Source: Mycolicibacterium nivoides
GTDB taxonomy: Bacteria; Actinomycetota; Actinomycetes; Mycobacteriales; Mycobacteriaceae
Reading direction: 5' to 3'
DNA: 64,000 nucleotides
Assembly: GCF_003855255.1 (NCBI RefSeq)
Contig: NZ_CP034072.1
Span: 682,001 to 746,000, forward strand
Shown piece by piece: positions 56,225 through 63,261 of the stretch. How positions within the stretch are numbered: the first letter of the stretch is position 1; every line of letters begins with the position of its first letter. Below the pieces are notes generated by a model. That model was not told the DNA's origin. It worked only from the letters and a program-made list of their open reading frames with translations, and did no database searches. Position numbers and translations under genes: made by a program.

Positions 56225-56271
56225 CGTCAACTCTAGGTTGACGATCTGATGTCGTCAACCACAAGTTGACG
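56225..56271 (-). promoter_or_regulatory. clpC2 promoter embedded in two tandem palindromes
   Basis: CGTCAAC-TCTAG-GTTGACG (56225-56243) and CGTCAAC-CACAA-GTTGACG (56253-56271) are two copies of the same 7-5-7 palindrome, 28 bp apart. On the minus strand the second provides the -35 TTGACG (56258-56253) and the first holds the -10 TAGAGT (56235-56230) at its centre; the spacer is 17 nt and the ATG follows 6 nt after the -10. Binding would block RNA polymerase completely. ClpC2 itself, through its HTH, is the likely repressor. Confidence 0.75.
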
Positions 56272-56333
56272 ATGATTCGTGGTCGGTGGAGTGCCCGGGC
56301 ATCGACCCGCGCGGATCGGGCAAGATAGCGCCG

Positions 56334-57731
56334 GTGAATCTCGAAGAGCGCGTGCTGAACCTGTTGCGGCCCGTGCTGCGGCCGGTGATGCGGGTGCTGT
56401 CGCTGCGCACCATCGTCATCGTCGGTGCGCTGTCGGTGGTCGTCACCGTCATCACGCTCGGGACCTGGGTATGGATCGGCGTCACCAACGACCAATACAG
56501 CCAGCTGGACCGGCGGCTGGATTCGTTGAGCAGCCTCGGTGACGTGAGCACGCTGCTCACTGCCACGAAGCAGGGTTCGGCCGACAAGTCCATGCCCGAC
56601 GACGGCGGATTGGTCCGCACCGCGCACATCGGCGGTGTCAGCGTCTCGGTGCCCAGCGACATCGTCCTGCCGCGGCTGGAGAACGGTTACGCCAACACCA
56701 CCATCGACGGGGTCGAGTACCGCGTGCGGACGTTCACCGCGGGTCCGGCCAGCATCGCGCTCGGGGCGCCGCTGGCGGAGACGCAGCGCCGGATCGACGA
56801 GTTGCACCTGCGGGTCCTGCTGATCTGCGGCGGGGTCATCGGCAGCACTGTCGTGGTGGGCTGGATGATCTCGCTGGTGATGATCACGCCGTTTCGCCTG
56901 CTGGCCCAGCAGGCCCGCGCCATCAACGCGCAGTCCAAGCCTGACGAGGTGCAGGTGCGCGGTGTGCGCGAGGCCGTGGAGATCGCCGAGGCGGTCGAGG
57001 GCATGCTGGCGCGCATCGGCAATGAACAGGAGCGCACCAAGGCCGCATTGGAATCGGCCCGCGATTTCGCCGCGGTGGCCTCCCATGAACTGCGCACCCC
57101 GCTGACGGCGATGCGTACCAACCTGGAAGTGCTGTCCACCCTGGACATGACCGCCGAGCAGCGCCAGGAGGTGATCGGGGACGTGCTGCGCACGCAGAGC
57201 CGCATCGAGGGCACCCTGACCGCCCTGGAGCGGTTGGCTCAGGGGGAGTTGACCACGGTCGAGGATTTCGTGCCGATGGATGTCACCGAACTGCTCGATC
57301 GCGCCGCGCACGACGCGCTGCGCACGTACCCGGGCCTGCGGGCCACCCTGATGCCCTCGCCGACGGTGCTGATGCTGGGCATGCCCGCGGGTCTGCGCCT
57401 GGTGATCGACAACGCCATCGCCAACGCCGTCAAACACGGTGGCGCCACCGAAATCCGGCTCAGCGCAGTCAGTTCGGCCGACGACGTGCAGATCGTGGTC
57501 GACGACAACGGCTCCGGGGTGCCGGAGGTGGAACGGGCCGAGGTGTTCGAGCGGTTCGCTCGCGGCTCCACCGCGTCGCGTTCTGGATCCGGCCTGGGCC
57601 TGGCCCTGGTCGCCCAGCAGGCCGAATTGCACGGCGGCACAGCGGCTTTGCTGGAGAGTCCGCTGGGCGGTGCGCGGCTGTTGCTACGGCTGCCGCTGAC
57701 CCGGGCGCGCATAGACGACGCGCCGTTCTAG
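56334..57731 (+). CDS. PrrB-like sensor histidine kinase, without adjacent response regulator
   Basis: A 465-residue membrane histidine kinase. TM1 is at about residues 26-49, a periplasmic domain follows, TM2 at about 162-188, then HAMP, HisKA (AVASHELRTPLTAMRTN, phospho-His at residue 251) and HATPase with NAIANAVKHGG, DDNGSGVP and GSGLGLALV. It is strikingly similar to PrrB of M. tuberculosis, including ARDFAAV and LEVLSTLD. No response regulator lies beside it: the neighbours are clpC2 and a GntR gene. GTG start. Confidence 0.88.
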   Translation: MNLEERVLNLLRPVLRPVMRVLSLRTIVIVGALSVVVTVITLGTWVWIGVTNDQYSQLDRRLDSLSSLGDVSTLLTATKQGSADKSMPDDGGLVRTAHIGGVSVSVPSDIVLPRLENGYANTTIDGVEYRVRTFTAGPASIALGAPLAETQRRIDELHLRVLLICGGVIGSTVVVGWMISLVMITPFRLLAQQARAINAQSKPDEVQVRGVREAVEIAEAVEGMLARIGNEQERTKAALESARDFAAVASHELRTPLTAMRTNLEVLSTLDMTAEQRQEVIGDVLRTQSRIEGTLTALERLAQGELTTVEDFVPMDVTELLDRAAHDALRTYPGLRATLMPSPTVLMLGMPAGLRLVIDNAIANAVKHGGATEIRLSAVSSADDVQIVVDDNGSGVPEVERAEVFERFARGSTASRSGSGLGLALVAQQAELHGGTAALLESPLGGARLLLRLPLTRARIDDAPF

Positions 57732-57743
57732 GCCCCGGGCTGC

Positions 57744-58406
57744 TCAGCAGTCCTGAACCGTTGACCGGGCCAGGATCTCGTCGAGGAAGCCCGCGGCCTC
57801 GCGCCCGGCGCGCTCCACGTCGCCTGCGGCGATGGCCTCCACCAACCCGTCGTGCGGAAACATGCCGCCGGGGGCGGCGCTCGTGGTCGCGACGCTGGCG
57901 GTGATCGCCTCCAGCAGTCCCCGGTAGATCTCGATGAGCACCGGGTTGTGCGACGCCCGCACGACGGCCAGGTGGAACTCGGTGTCGGAGTGCGTGAACT
58001 GCGCGTGGTCGGTGGTGTCGGTGTGCGCCAGTTGGGCGCGGAGTTCGGCGAGGTCTTCCTCGGTACGCGCGGTGGCGGCCAGTCGGGCGCCCTCCACCTC
58101 GAGGCAGCGGCGGACCTGCAGCACGTCGCGCAGTTCGGATCCGCACAGCCGGCGCAGTGCTGCCGATACCTCGCTGGTGGCGCGCACGTAGGTGCCGTCG
58201 CCCTGGCGTACTTCGAAGATGCCGTTGTGCGCCAGGGCCCGGACGGCCTCGCGCACGGTGTTGCGCCCGACGCCGAGGGCCTCGACCAGTTCGGGCTCGG
58301 TGGGAATCCGGCTGTCGACCGGCCATTCGCCGGAGGTGACCAGGGTGCGCAATTGCTCGATGACCTGGTCGACCAGGCCCGTGCGTCGCGTTGTGGCGAG
58401 CGGCAC
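57744..58406 (-). CDS. GntR/FadR-family transcriptional regulator (FCD domain)
   Basis: A 220-residue regulator. The winged HTH covers about residues 10-75 (IPTEPELVEALGVGRNTVREAVRALAHNGIFEVRQGDGTYV, given in part). The FCD domain follows, with likely metal ligands in HSDTEFHLAVVRASHN and a later His. The GTG start follows AAAGGA by 7 nt. It is divergent from the CynX/NimT-type transporter and probably controls it through the repeats between them. Confidence 0.87.
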   Translation of the reverse strand: MPLATTRRTGLVDQVIEQLRTLVTSGEWPVDSRIPTEPELVEALGVGRNTVREAVRALAHNGIFEVRQGDGTYVRATSEVSAALRRLCGSELRDVLQVRRCLEVEGARLAATARTEEDLAELRAQLAHTDTTDHAQFTHSDTEFHLAVVRASHNPVLIEIYRGLLEAITASVATTSAAPGGMFPHDGLVEAIAAGDVERAGREAAGFLDEILARSTVQDC

Positions 58407-58419
58407 TGGAAAGTCCTTT

Positions 58420-58445
58420 CATCCAATCATGGGATGTATGGCATC
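58420..58445. promoter_or_regulatory. Candidate GntR operator
   Basis: CATCC-N7-GGATG (58420-58436) and GATG-N5-CATC (58433-58445) are overlapping short inverted repeats in the 47-nt gap between the divergent GntR and MFS genes. The half-site GATG/CATC is used three to four times. Arms are short, so support is limited to position and symmetry. Confidence 0.35.
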
Positions 58446-58453
58446 ATAACCGG

Positions 58454-59707
58454 GTGAGTAGGACCCTGCGCAATGAATCCCTGAACGGTTACGAGCACGA
58501 TCTGGAGCTCGAGCTGGACGGTGCCGTAGAGGTCCGCCCCGGGACGATGGCAGCGGGCGGAGTCCTGCTTGTCGTGGCGGTGATCTTGACCGCGCTGAAC
58601 CTGCGCCCCGCCATCACCAGCATCGGACCGGTTCTCGGGGAAATGCGGGAATCGCTCGGTGCCTCGGCGGTCTGGGCCGGCGTGCTGACCACCCTGCCGG
58701 GCCTGTGCTTCGCGGCAGCCGGACTGACCGCTCCGTGGTTGGCCCGCCGGATCGGGTTGGGGCGGGCGATCTCGGTCGCCCTGGTGATCCTCAGCATCGG
58801 CCTGGTCGTGCGGGTGCTGGACGGGCCGTACGTGGTGATCGGCGGAACGCTGGTGGCCACCGGGGGTATCGCGCTGGTCAACGTGCTCATCCCCGTCGTG
58901 ATCAAGGGATCGTTCCCCGCCCAGATCGGTCTGATGACCGGTATCTACACCGCGGCCCTGCAGGGCGGCGGGGCGCTGGGATCTGCGGTCACCCCGCCGC
59001 TGGAGCCCCTGCTCGGCGGCTGGCGTGGGGCCCTGGGCTCCTGGGCCTTGGTGGCTGTCGTCGCGCTGCTGTTCTGGCTGGTCGGCGCCCGCGGCATCAG
59101 CCAGGCCCGCACCGAGAAAGCTCCCTCGGGTGCATCCGCGCGGTCCCTGTTGCGCAGCCCGTTGGCGTGGACGGTCACGCTGTTCTTCGGCTGCCAGTCG
59201 TTCCTGGCCTATGTCGTGATGGGCTGGTTGCCCGAGGTGTTCATCGACAACGGGGTGAGCAAGACCGATGCCGGGCTGTTGCTGGGGCTGGTGTCGATCC
59301 TCGCGGTCCCGATCAGCCTGATCGTTCCGCCGCTGGCGGCCAAGCAGAAGAACCAGAGTGGCTGGATCGTGGGGCTGGGCGTCGTCGGGATCACCGGCAC
59401 CATCGGCCTGCTCGTGGATCCGGGCGCGGCGCCGCTGCTGTGGAGCTTCTTGATCGGCATCGGGATGAGCGTGTTCTCGTTGGCGCTCACAGTGATCGCG
59501 CTGCGTGCCCGCAATGCCGAGGACACCGCGCGGCTCTCCGGGATGGCGCAGGGCTTCGGCTACCTGCTGGCCGGCGTGGGTCCGTTCTCGTTCGGGCTGC
59601 TCCACGACATGACCGGCGGCTGGACCGCGCCGTGGGCCATGGTGCTGGTCGTCTACCTGGTGCAGATGGCGGTCGGGGCGTTGGCAGGCCGCAACCGGTA
59701 CGTGTGA
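58454..59707 (+). CDS. MFS transporter, CynX/NimT family
   Basis: A 417-residue major facilitator with 12 predicted transmembrane segments starting near residue 34. The NLRPAITSIGPVLGEMRESLG segment after TM1 is diagnostic of the CynX/NimT (cyanate, 2-nitroimidazole) group. The N-terminal 30 residues are acidic and cytoplasmic. The GTG start gives a complete TM1. It is divergent from the GntR gene. The exported or imported substrate is unknown. Confidence 0.85.
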   Translation: MSRTLRNESLNGYEHDLELELDGAVEVRPGTMAAGGVLLVVAVILTALNLRPAITSIGPVLGEMRESLGASAVWAGVLTTLPGLCFAAAGLTAPWLARRIGLGRAISVALVILSIGLVVRVLDGPYVVIGGTLVATGGIALVNVLIPVVIKGSFPAQIGLMTGIYTAALQGGGALGSAVTPPLEPLLGGWRGALGSWALVAVVALLFWLVGARGISQARTEKAPSGASARSLLRSPLAWTVTLFFGCQSFLAYVVMGWLPEVFIDNGVSKTDAGLLLGLVSILAVPISLIVPPLAAKQKNQSGWIVGLGVVGITGTIGLLVDPGAAPLLWSFLIGIGMSVFSLALTVIALRARNAEDTARLSGMAQGFGYLLAGVGPFSFGLLHDMTGGWTAPWAMVLVVYLVQMAVGALAGRNRYV

Positions 59708-59745
59708 GTCACAAGTCTGGTTTGTGACGCCACAACATTGTGGCG
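59708..59745. promoter_or_regulatory. LysR-type operator cluster before the TDT transporter
   Basis: TCACAA-N7-TTGTGA (59709-59727) has the same arms and spacing as a site before the lysR gene at 61954-61972. A second perfect palindrome, CGCCACAA-CA-TTGTGGCG (59728-59745), abuts it, so four CACAA/TTGTG boxes alternate over 38 bp. The transporter start is 38 nt downstream. A LysR tetramer contacting paired sites is the natural reading. Confidence 0.65.
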
Positions 59746-59783
59746 CCTACCGGTGATCGATCGTCGCCGCGAACATTGTTGAC

Positions 59784-60920
59784 GTGACCATTTACTCCGC
59801 CGCCTATACAGCCGAGAGGCCGTTCCATACCGCTCTGCTGGCCGAATTGGACAGTGCGGGTTCGGCGTTCCGGCACATCACGCCGAACTGGTTCGCCTCG
59901 GTGATGGGCACCGGAATCGTCGCGACGGCCGCGGCCACCCTGCCGCTGCATGTGCCGGGACTTCACGAGTTCGCCACTGCGGTATGGGTTCTTGCCGGCA
60001 CCGTGCTGGTGGTGCTGACCGCGGCCTTCGCCACGCACTGGATCCGGCACCGCGAGCAGGCGAAAGCCTATGCCGCGCATCATGTGGTGGGCCAGTTCTA
60101 CGGTGCACCGGCCATGGCGCTGCTCACCGTCGGGGCCGGGGCGCTGCTGCTGGGCCCGGCGATCATCGGGCCGTCCGCGGCGCTGGCCCTGGACGTGGTG
60201 TTGTGGACCGCCGGCACGGTATTGGGATTGGTTGTCGCTCTGTGGCTTCCGTTCGCGATGATCACCCGCGAGGACCACACCGACGTGGAGGCGGTCCCGG
60301 CCTGGATGATGCCGGTGGTTTCGCCCATGGTGTCGGCCTCCACCGGCGCCCTGCTGCTGTCCCACCTCGGCCCGGGACAGGCCGGGATGACCCTGCTGGT
60401 GGCCTGCTACGCCATGTTCGGTTTGGGCCTGCTGGCCGGTCTGATCACCACGACCATGGTGTATTCGCGGCTCATGCACGGCGGCTTCAGCCAGGTGCAG
60501 GCGATTCCCACGGTGTGGATCGTGCTCGGTGTTGTCGGCCAGTCGATCACCGCGGCCAATCTGCTGGCCGCCCACGCCGGATCGGTGCTCACCGACGCGG
60601 CCACGGTCTCGGCGCTGCATGCCTTCGGCATCGTGTACGGCCTGGTGATGGGTGGATTCGGAGCGTTCGTGTTCTGCCTCGCGACCGCACTCACGGTGCA
60701 CGCCGCGCGGCGCGGGTTGTCGTTCAGCCTGACCTGGTGGAGCTTCACCTTCCCGGTGGGCACCTGCGTCACGGGTGCGACCGCGCTGGGTGCCGCCACC
60801 GGTGCGGCGGCCATTTCCGGGCTTGCGGTCGTGTTGTACGTGCTGTTGCTCGGCGCCTGGGTCACGGTCGCCACCAACACGGTGCGCGGGGTGCGGTCCG
60901 GCCGGCTACTGCGCGGCTGA
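59784..60920 (+). CDS. TDT (tellurite-resistance/dicarboxylate transporter, SLAC1-like) family protein
   Basis: A 378-residue membrane protein with about ten hydrophobic segments. The start of the TM core, ITPNWFASVMGTGIVATAAATL, is the TDT signature. The family includes TehA, MAE1 malate permease, sulfite exporters and the plant anion channel SLAC1, so it likely moves an anion. GTG start. Two palindromes lie just upstream and match one at the lysR gene, which is encoded convergently downstream. Confidence 0.82.
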   Translation: MTIYSAAYTAERPFHTALLAELDSAGSAFRHITPNWFASVMGTGIVATAAATLPLHVPGLHEFATAVWVLAGTVLVVLTAAFATHWIRHREQAKAYAAHHVVGQFYGAPAMALLTVGAGALLLGPAIIGPSAALALDVVLWTAGTVLGLVVALWLPFAMITREDHTDVEAVPAWMMPVVSPMVSASTGALLLSHLGPGQAGMTLLVACYAMFGLGLLAGLITTTMVYSRLMHGGFSQVQAIPTVWIVLGVVGQSITAANLLAAHAGSVLTDAATVSALHAFGIVYGLVMGGFGAFVFCLATALTVHAARRGLSFSLTWWSFTFPVGTCVTGATALGAATGAAAISGLAVVLYVLLLGAWVTVATNTVRGVRSGRLLRG

Positions 60921-60984
60921 CACTTGGCGGGTGCGTCGAGCGCGACGCAGAGGTCGCACCTCGGTTGTGGAAACGACCCTTGCG

Positions 60985-61932
60985 TCACTCTCGGCGGTGT
61001 TGATGTGAAGCGATGTGACTGAGCAGGTCGCGCACCGCCCCGGCAGGCGGGGTGCGGCCTCCCGACCAGATGGCGCGCAACTCGCGACGCAGATCCAGCC
61101 CGGCGATGGGCACCTCGCGCAGGCGGCCGAGCGTGAGGTCGTCATCGACGGCCAACCGGCTCATCACGGCCGGCCCAGCACCGGCCAGCACCGCGGCGCG
61201 CATCGCTGCCGCCGAGGACAATTCGATCGCGGGATCGGACTGGCGGCTCGACGGGCCCAACGCGGACCGCAGCGCAGAACTGAGCGCTTCCCTTGTGCCC
61301 GAACCGGTTTCCCGTGACACCAGCGCCTTCTCGTTGAGTTCGGTCGGGCTGACCGGGACCGATCGGCGGGCCCACTTGTGATCCGGGGGTACCACGGCGA
61401 CCAACTCGTCATGGGCGATCACCCGGCTGCGCAAACCGGCCGGCGTACCCGGGGATTCGATGAAGCCGAGGTCGGCCGAACCGTCGTGCACCGCGGCGAT
61501 CACCTGGTCGCTGTTGGCCGCGGTGAGGATGACCTGTGGTGCCGCGACATTGCGGCGCGCGGCATCGGCCTGTAGCGACACCAGCCACCGCGGCATGAGT
61601 TGCTCGGCGATGGTCAGGCTGGCCGCGACGGTGATCCGGCTGTGGCTTTCGCTGCGCATCGCGGCCAACCCGGCGTCTACGCGCCCTGCGACGTCGAGCA
61701 ATTGGTCGGCCCACTCGGCGACCACCGCACCGGCCGCGGTCAGCCGCGATCCACGGGGGCTGCGCTGCACCAACCTCACCCCGGTCTGGGCTTCGATGGA
61801 GGCCAGGCGGGCGGACACGGCTTGCTGGGTGAGACCCAGTTCACGCCCGGCGGCTCCGAGGCTGCCGGTGCGCGCGATCGCCAGCAGCACTTCGAACGCT
61901 GCCAGCTCGGGCATCCGGGCGCTGAGCGGCAT
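60985..61932 (-). CDS. LysR family transcriptional regulator
   Basis: A 315-residue LTTR. The N-terminal winged HTH covers residues 8-68 (AIARTGSLGAAGRELGLTQQAVSARL, given in part). The substrate-binding domain follows from about 95 (ITVAASLTIAEQLMPRWL, VAVVPPDHKWA, LVSRETGSGTRE). The GSGTRE motif resembles CysB/CbbR-like sensors of small anions. It sits between the TDT transporter (convergent) and the DAHP synthase leader (divergent), with a palindrome in its own promoter identical in design to one before the transporter. Confidence 0.87.
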   Translation of the reverse strand: MPLSARMPELAAFEVLLAIARTGSLGAAGRELGLTQQAVSARLASIEAQTGVRLVQRSPRGSRLTAAGAVVAEWADQLLDVAGRVDAGLAAMRSESHSRITVAASLTIAEQLMPRWLVSLQADAARRNVAAPQVILTAANSDQVIAAVHDGSADLGFIESPGTPAGLRSRVIAHDELVAVVPPDHKWARRSVPVSPTELNEKALVSRETGSGTREALSSALRSALGPSSRQSDPAIELSSAAAMRAAVLAGAGPAVMSRLAVDDDLTLGRLREVPIAGLDLRRELRAIWSGGRTPPAGAVRDLLSHIASHQHRRE

Positions 61933-61953
61933 GATCAGGATCGTAGGTCGTGG

Positions 61954-61972
61954 TCACAACTCACGGTTGTGA
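61954..61972. promoter_or_regulatory. LysR-type palindrome between lysR and the DAHP synthase leader
   Basis: TCACAAC (61954-61960) and GTTGTGA (61966-61972) form a perfect inverted repeat, that is TCACAA-N7-TTGTGA. It is 22 nt upstream of the lysR start and 13 nt upstream of the candidate -35 of the aro leader, so it could serve autoregulation and also influence the aro promoter. Confidence 0.65.
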
Positions 61973-61984
61973 ACGCACCGGTTG

Positions 61985-62012
61985 TTGCCCTGCCTGCTCA
62001 GTGGTGTAGCCT
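61985..62012 (+). promoter_or_regulatory. Promoter of the DAHP synthase leader
   Basis: TTGCCC (61985-61990) and TAGCCT (62007-62012) are separated by 16 nt. The leader peptide GTG starts 7 nt after the -10, so transcription probably begins at or next to the first base of the start codon (leaderless leader peptide). Confidence 0.5.
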
Positions 62013-62019
62013 GGCCGAC

Positions 62020-62094
62020 GTGACTATCGGTGTGTGTGCCAGCTATTGGCGCTTTATCGAGGCTCCGGGCGGAGCCGATAAAGCGCAGCACTAA
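62020..62094 (+). CDS. Aromatic leader peptide upstream of DAHP synthase
   Basis: A 24-codon frame (GTG to TAA) encoding a peptide with the run ASYWRFI: codons for Tyr (62044-62046), Trp (62047-62049) and Phe (62053-62055) lie almost side by side. These are the three end products of the pathway whose first enzyme is encoded next. The Trp-Arg-Phe codons start the left arm of a 16-bp hairpin. This is the arrangement expected of a transcription attenuator sensing aromatic aminoacyl-tRNA. The frame has its own leaderless-type promoter. Confidence 0.7.
   Translation: MTIGVCASYWRFIEAPGGADKAQH
62049..62086 (+). promoter_or_regulatory. Leader hairpin overlapping the aromatic leader peptide
   Basis: GCGCTTTATC (62049-62058) pairs with GATAAAGCGC (62077-62086), and GGCTCC (62061-62066) with GGAGCC (62071-62076), leaving a 2-nt bulge and a GGGC loop. 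An alternative 9-bp pairing exists: GGCTCCGGG (62061-62069) with CCCGGAGCC (62106-62114), just before the terminator-like stem. Competing pairings are the hallmark of attenuators. Confidence 0.6.
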
Positions 62095-62115
62095 GCACGC
62101 ATCCACCCGGAGCCC

Positions 62116-62142
62116 AGGCAGTGACCATCGGTCGCTGCCTTT
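62116..62142 (+). terminator. Terminator-like stem in the DAHP synthase leader
   Basis: AGGCAGTGACC (62116-62126) pairs with GGTCGCTGCCT (62130-62140) over 11 bp with one T-G wobble, loop ATC, and is followed by TT CGTCGTT. It lies between the leader peptide stop and the gene start, where an attenuator terminator is expected. The T tract is short. Confidence 0.5.
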
Positions 62143-62170
62143 CGTCGTTACAGGGCGCCGGATCCTTTGC

Positions 62171-62199
62171 CAGGTGCCCACCACCCAGGAAGGCACCTG
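62171..62199 (+). promoter_or_regulatory. Hairpin enclosing the DAHP synthase ribosome binding site
   Basis: CAGGTGCC (62171-62178) and GGCACCTG (62192-62199) form a perfect 8-bp stem. The Shine-Dalgarno sequence AGGAAGG (62187-62193) lies in the loop and the first bases of the right arm, and the ATG follows 3 nt after the stem. It may limit translation until opened. Confidence 0.5.
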
Positions 62200-62202
62200 A
62201 AA

Positions 62203-63261
62203 ATGAATTTGGCGCAGATCGCCAACGCCCCCGCCACATCGGACCGACGGGTCCGTAGTTTCAGCGCGATTCCCAGCCCGCACGATGTGCTGACCGAGTT
62301 CCCGCTGGGGGAGCGCCGCGCCGAGCGGGTGGCCCGCGACCGCGACGAGATCGCCGACATCCTGGCCGGTCGGGACGACCGGCTGCTGGTGGTCGTCGGT
62401 CCGTGTTCGGTGCACGATCCCGCGGCCGCGCTCGAATACGCCAGCCGGTTGGTCAAGGTGGCCGACGAGCTCAAGGATCAGCTCAAGATCGTGATGCGGG
62501 TGTACTTCGAGAAGCCGCGCACCACCACCGGTTGGAAGGGTCTGATCAACGACCCGGGCATGGACGGCACCTACGATGTCGCGCGTGGCCTCCGGGTGGC
62601 CCGTCAGCTGCTGCTCGACATCATCGACATCGGCCTGCCCGTCGGGTGTGAGTTCCTGGAGCCGACCAGCCCGCAGTACATCGCCGACGCCGTGGCGTGG
62701 GGCGCGATCGGCGCCAGGACCACCGAGTCGCAGGTGCACCGCCAGCTGGCGTCGGGGCTGTCGATGCCGGTCGGGTTCAAGAACGGCACCGACGGCAACA
62801 TCCAGGTCGCGGTCGACGGCGTGAAAGCCGCTGCCGCCGAGCATGTCTTCTTCGGTATGGACGATATGGGCCGCGGCGCCGTGGTGAGCACCGCAGGCAA
62901 TGAGGACTGCCACGTGATCCTGCGCGGCGGGACCGACGGACCGAACTACGGGGCCGACGCTGTGGCCGATGCCGCAGCCAAGCTGACCGGTGCCGGGCTG
63001 CCCGCTCGTGTCGTGATCGATTGCAGCCACGCTAATTCCGGCAAGGACCATGTCCGCCAGGCGTCGGTGGCCGTGGAGGTGGCCCAGCTGGTTCGTGACG
63101 GGCTGCCGATCAGCGGTGTGATGCTGGAGAGCTTCCTGGTCGCCGGTGCGCAGGCGCCCGAGGCGCGGCCGCTCACCTATGGACAGTCGGTCACCGACAA
63201 GTGCATGGATTGGGACGCAACCGATCTGGTGCTGCGGGAGCTCGCAAGCCGCAACGGCTAA
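62203..63261 (+). CDS. 3-deoxy-7-phosphoheptulonate synthase, type I (DAHP synthase)
   Basis: A 352-residue type I (AroF/AroG/AroH) DAHP synthase. It condenses phosphoenolpyruvate and erythrose-4-phosphate, the first step to Phe, Tyr and Trp. Motifs are VVGPCSVHDP (about residues 63-72), YFEKPRTTTGWKGLINDP (about 101-118), GFKNGTDG (about 190) and DCSHANSGKDH (about 273). It differs from the type II enzyme (Rv2178c type) regarded as the main mycobacterial one, so it is probably a second isozyme. Translation start follows AGGAAGG. The last 4 nt overlap the convergent membrane protein gene. Confidence 0.93.
   Translation: MNLAQIANAPATSDRRVRSFSAIPSPHDVLTEFPLGERRAERVARDRDEIADILAGRDDRLLVVVGPCSVHDPAAALEYASRLVKVADELKDQLKIVMRVYFEKPRTTTGWKGLINDPGMDGTYDVARGLRVARQLLLDIIDIGLPVGCEFLEPTSPQYIADAVAWGAIGARTTESQVHRQLASGLSMPVGFKNGTDGNIQVAVDGVKAAAAEHVFFGMDDMGRGAVVSTAGNEDCHVILRGGTDGPNYGADAVADAAAKLTGAGLPARVVIDCSHANSGKDHVRQASVAVEVAQLVRDGLPISGVMLESFLVAGAQAPEARPLTYGQSVTDKCMDWDATDLVLRELASRNG

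Noticed and set aside
60921-60984. Alternative hairpins (GCGTCG/CGACGC and GGTGCG/CGCACC) after the TDT gene
   Set aside because: Plausible terminator region for the convergent genes but the stems compete, are 6 bp each and lack T tracts.
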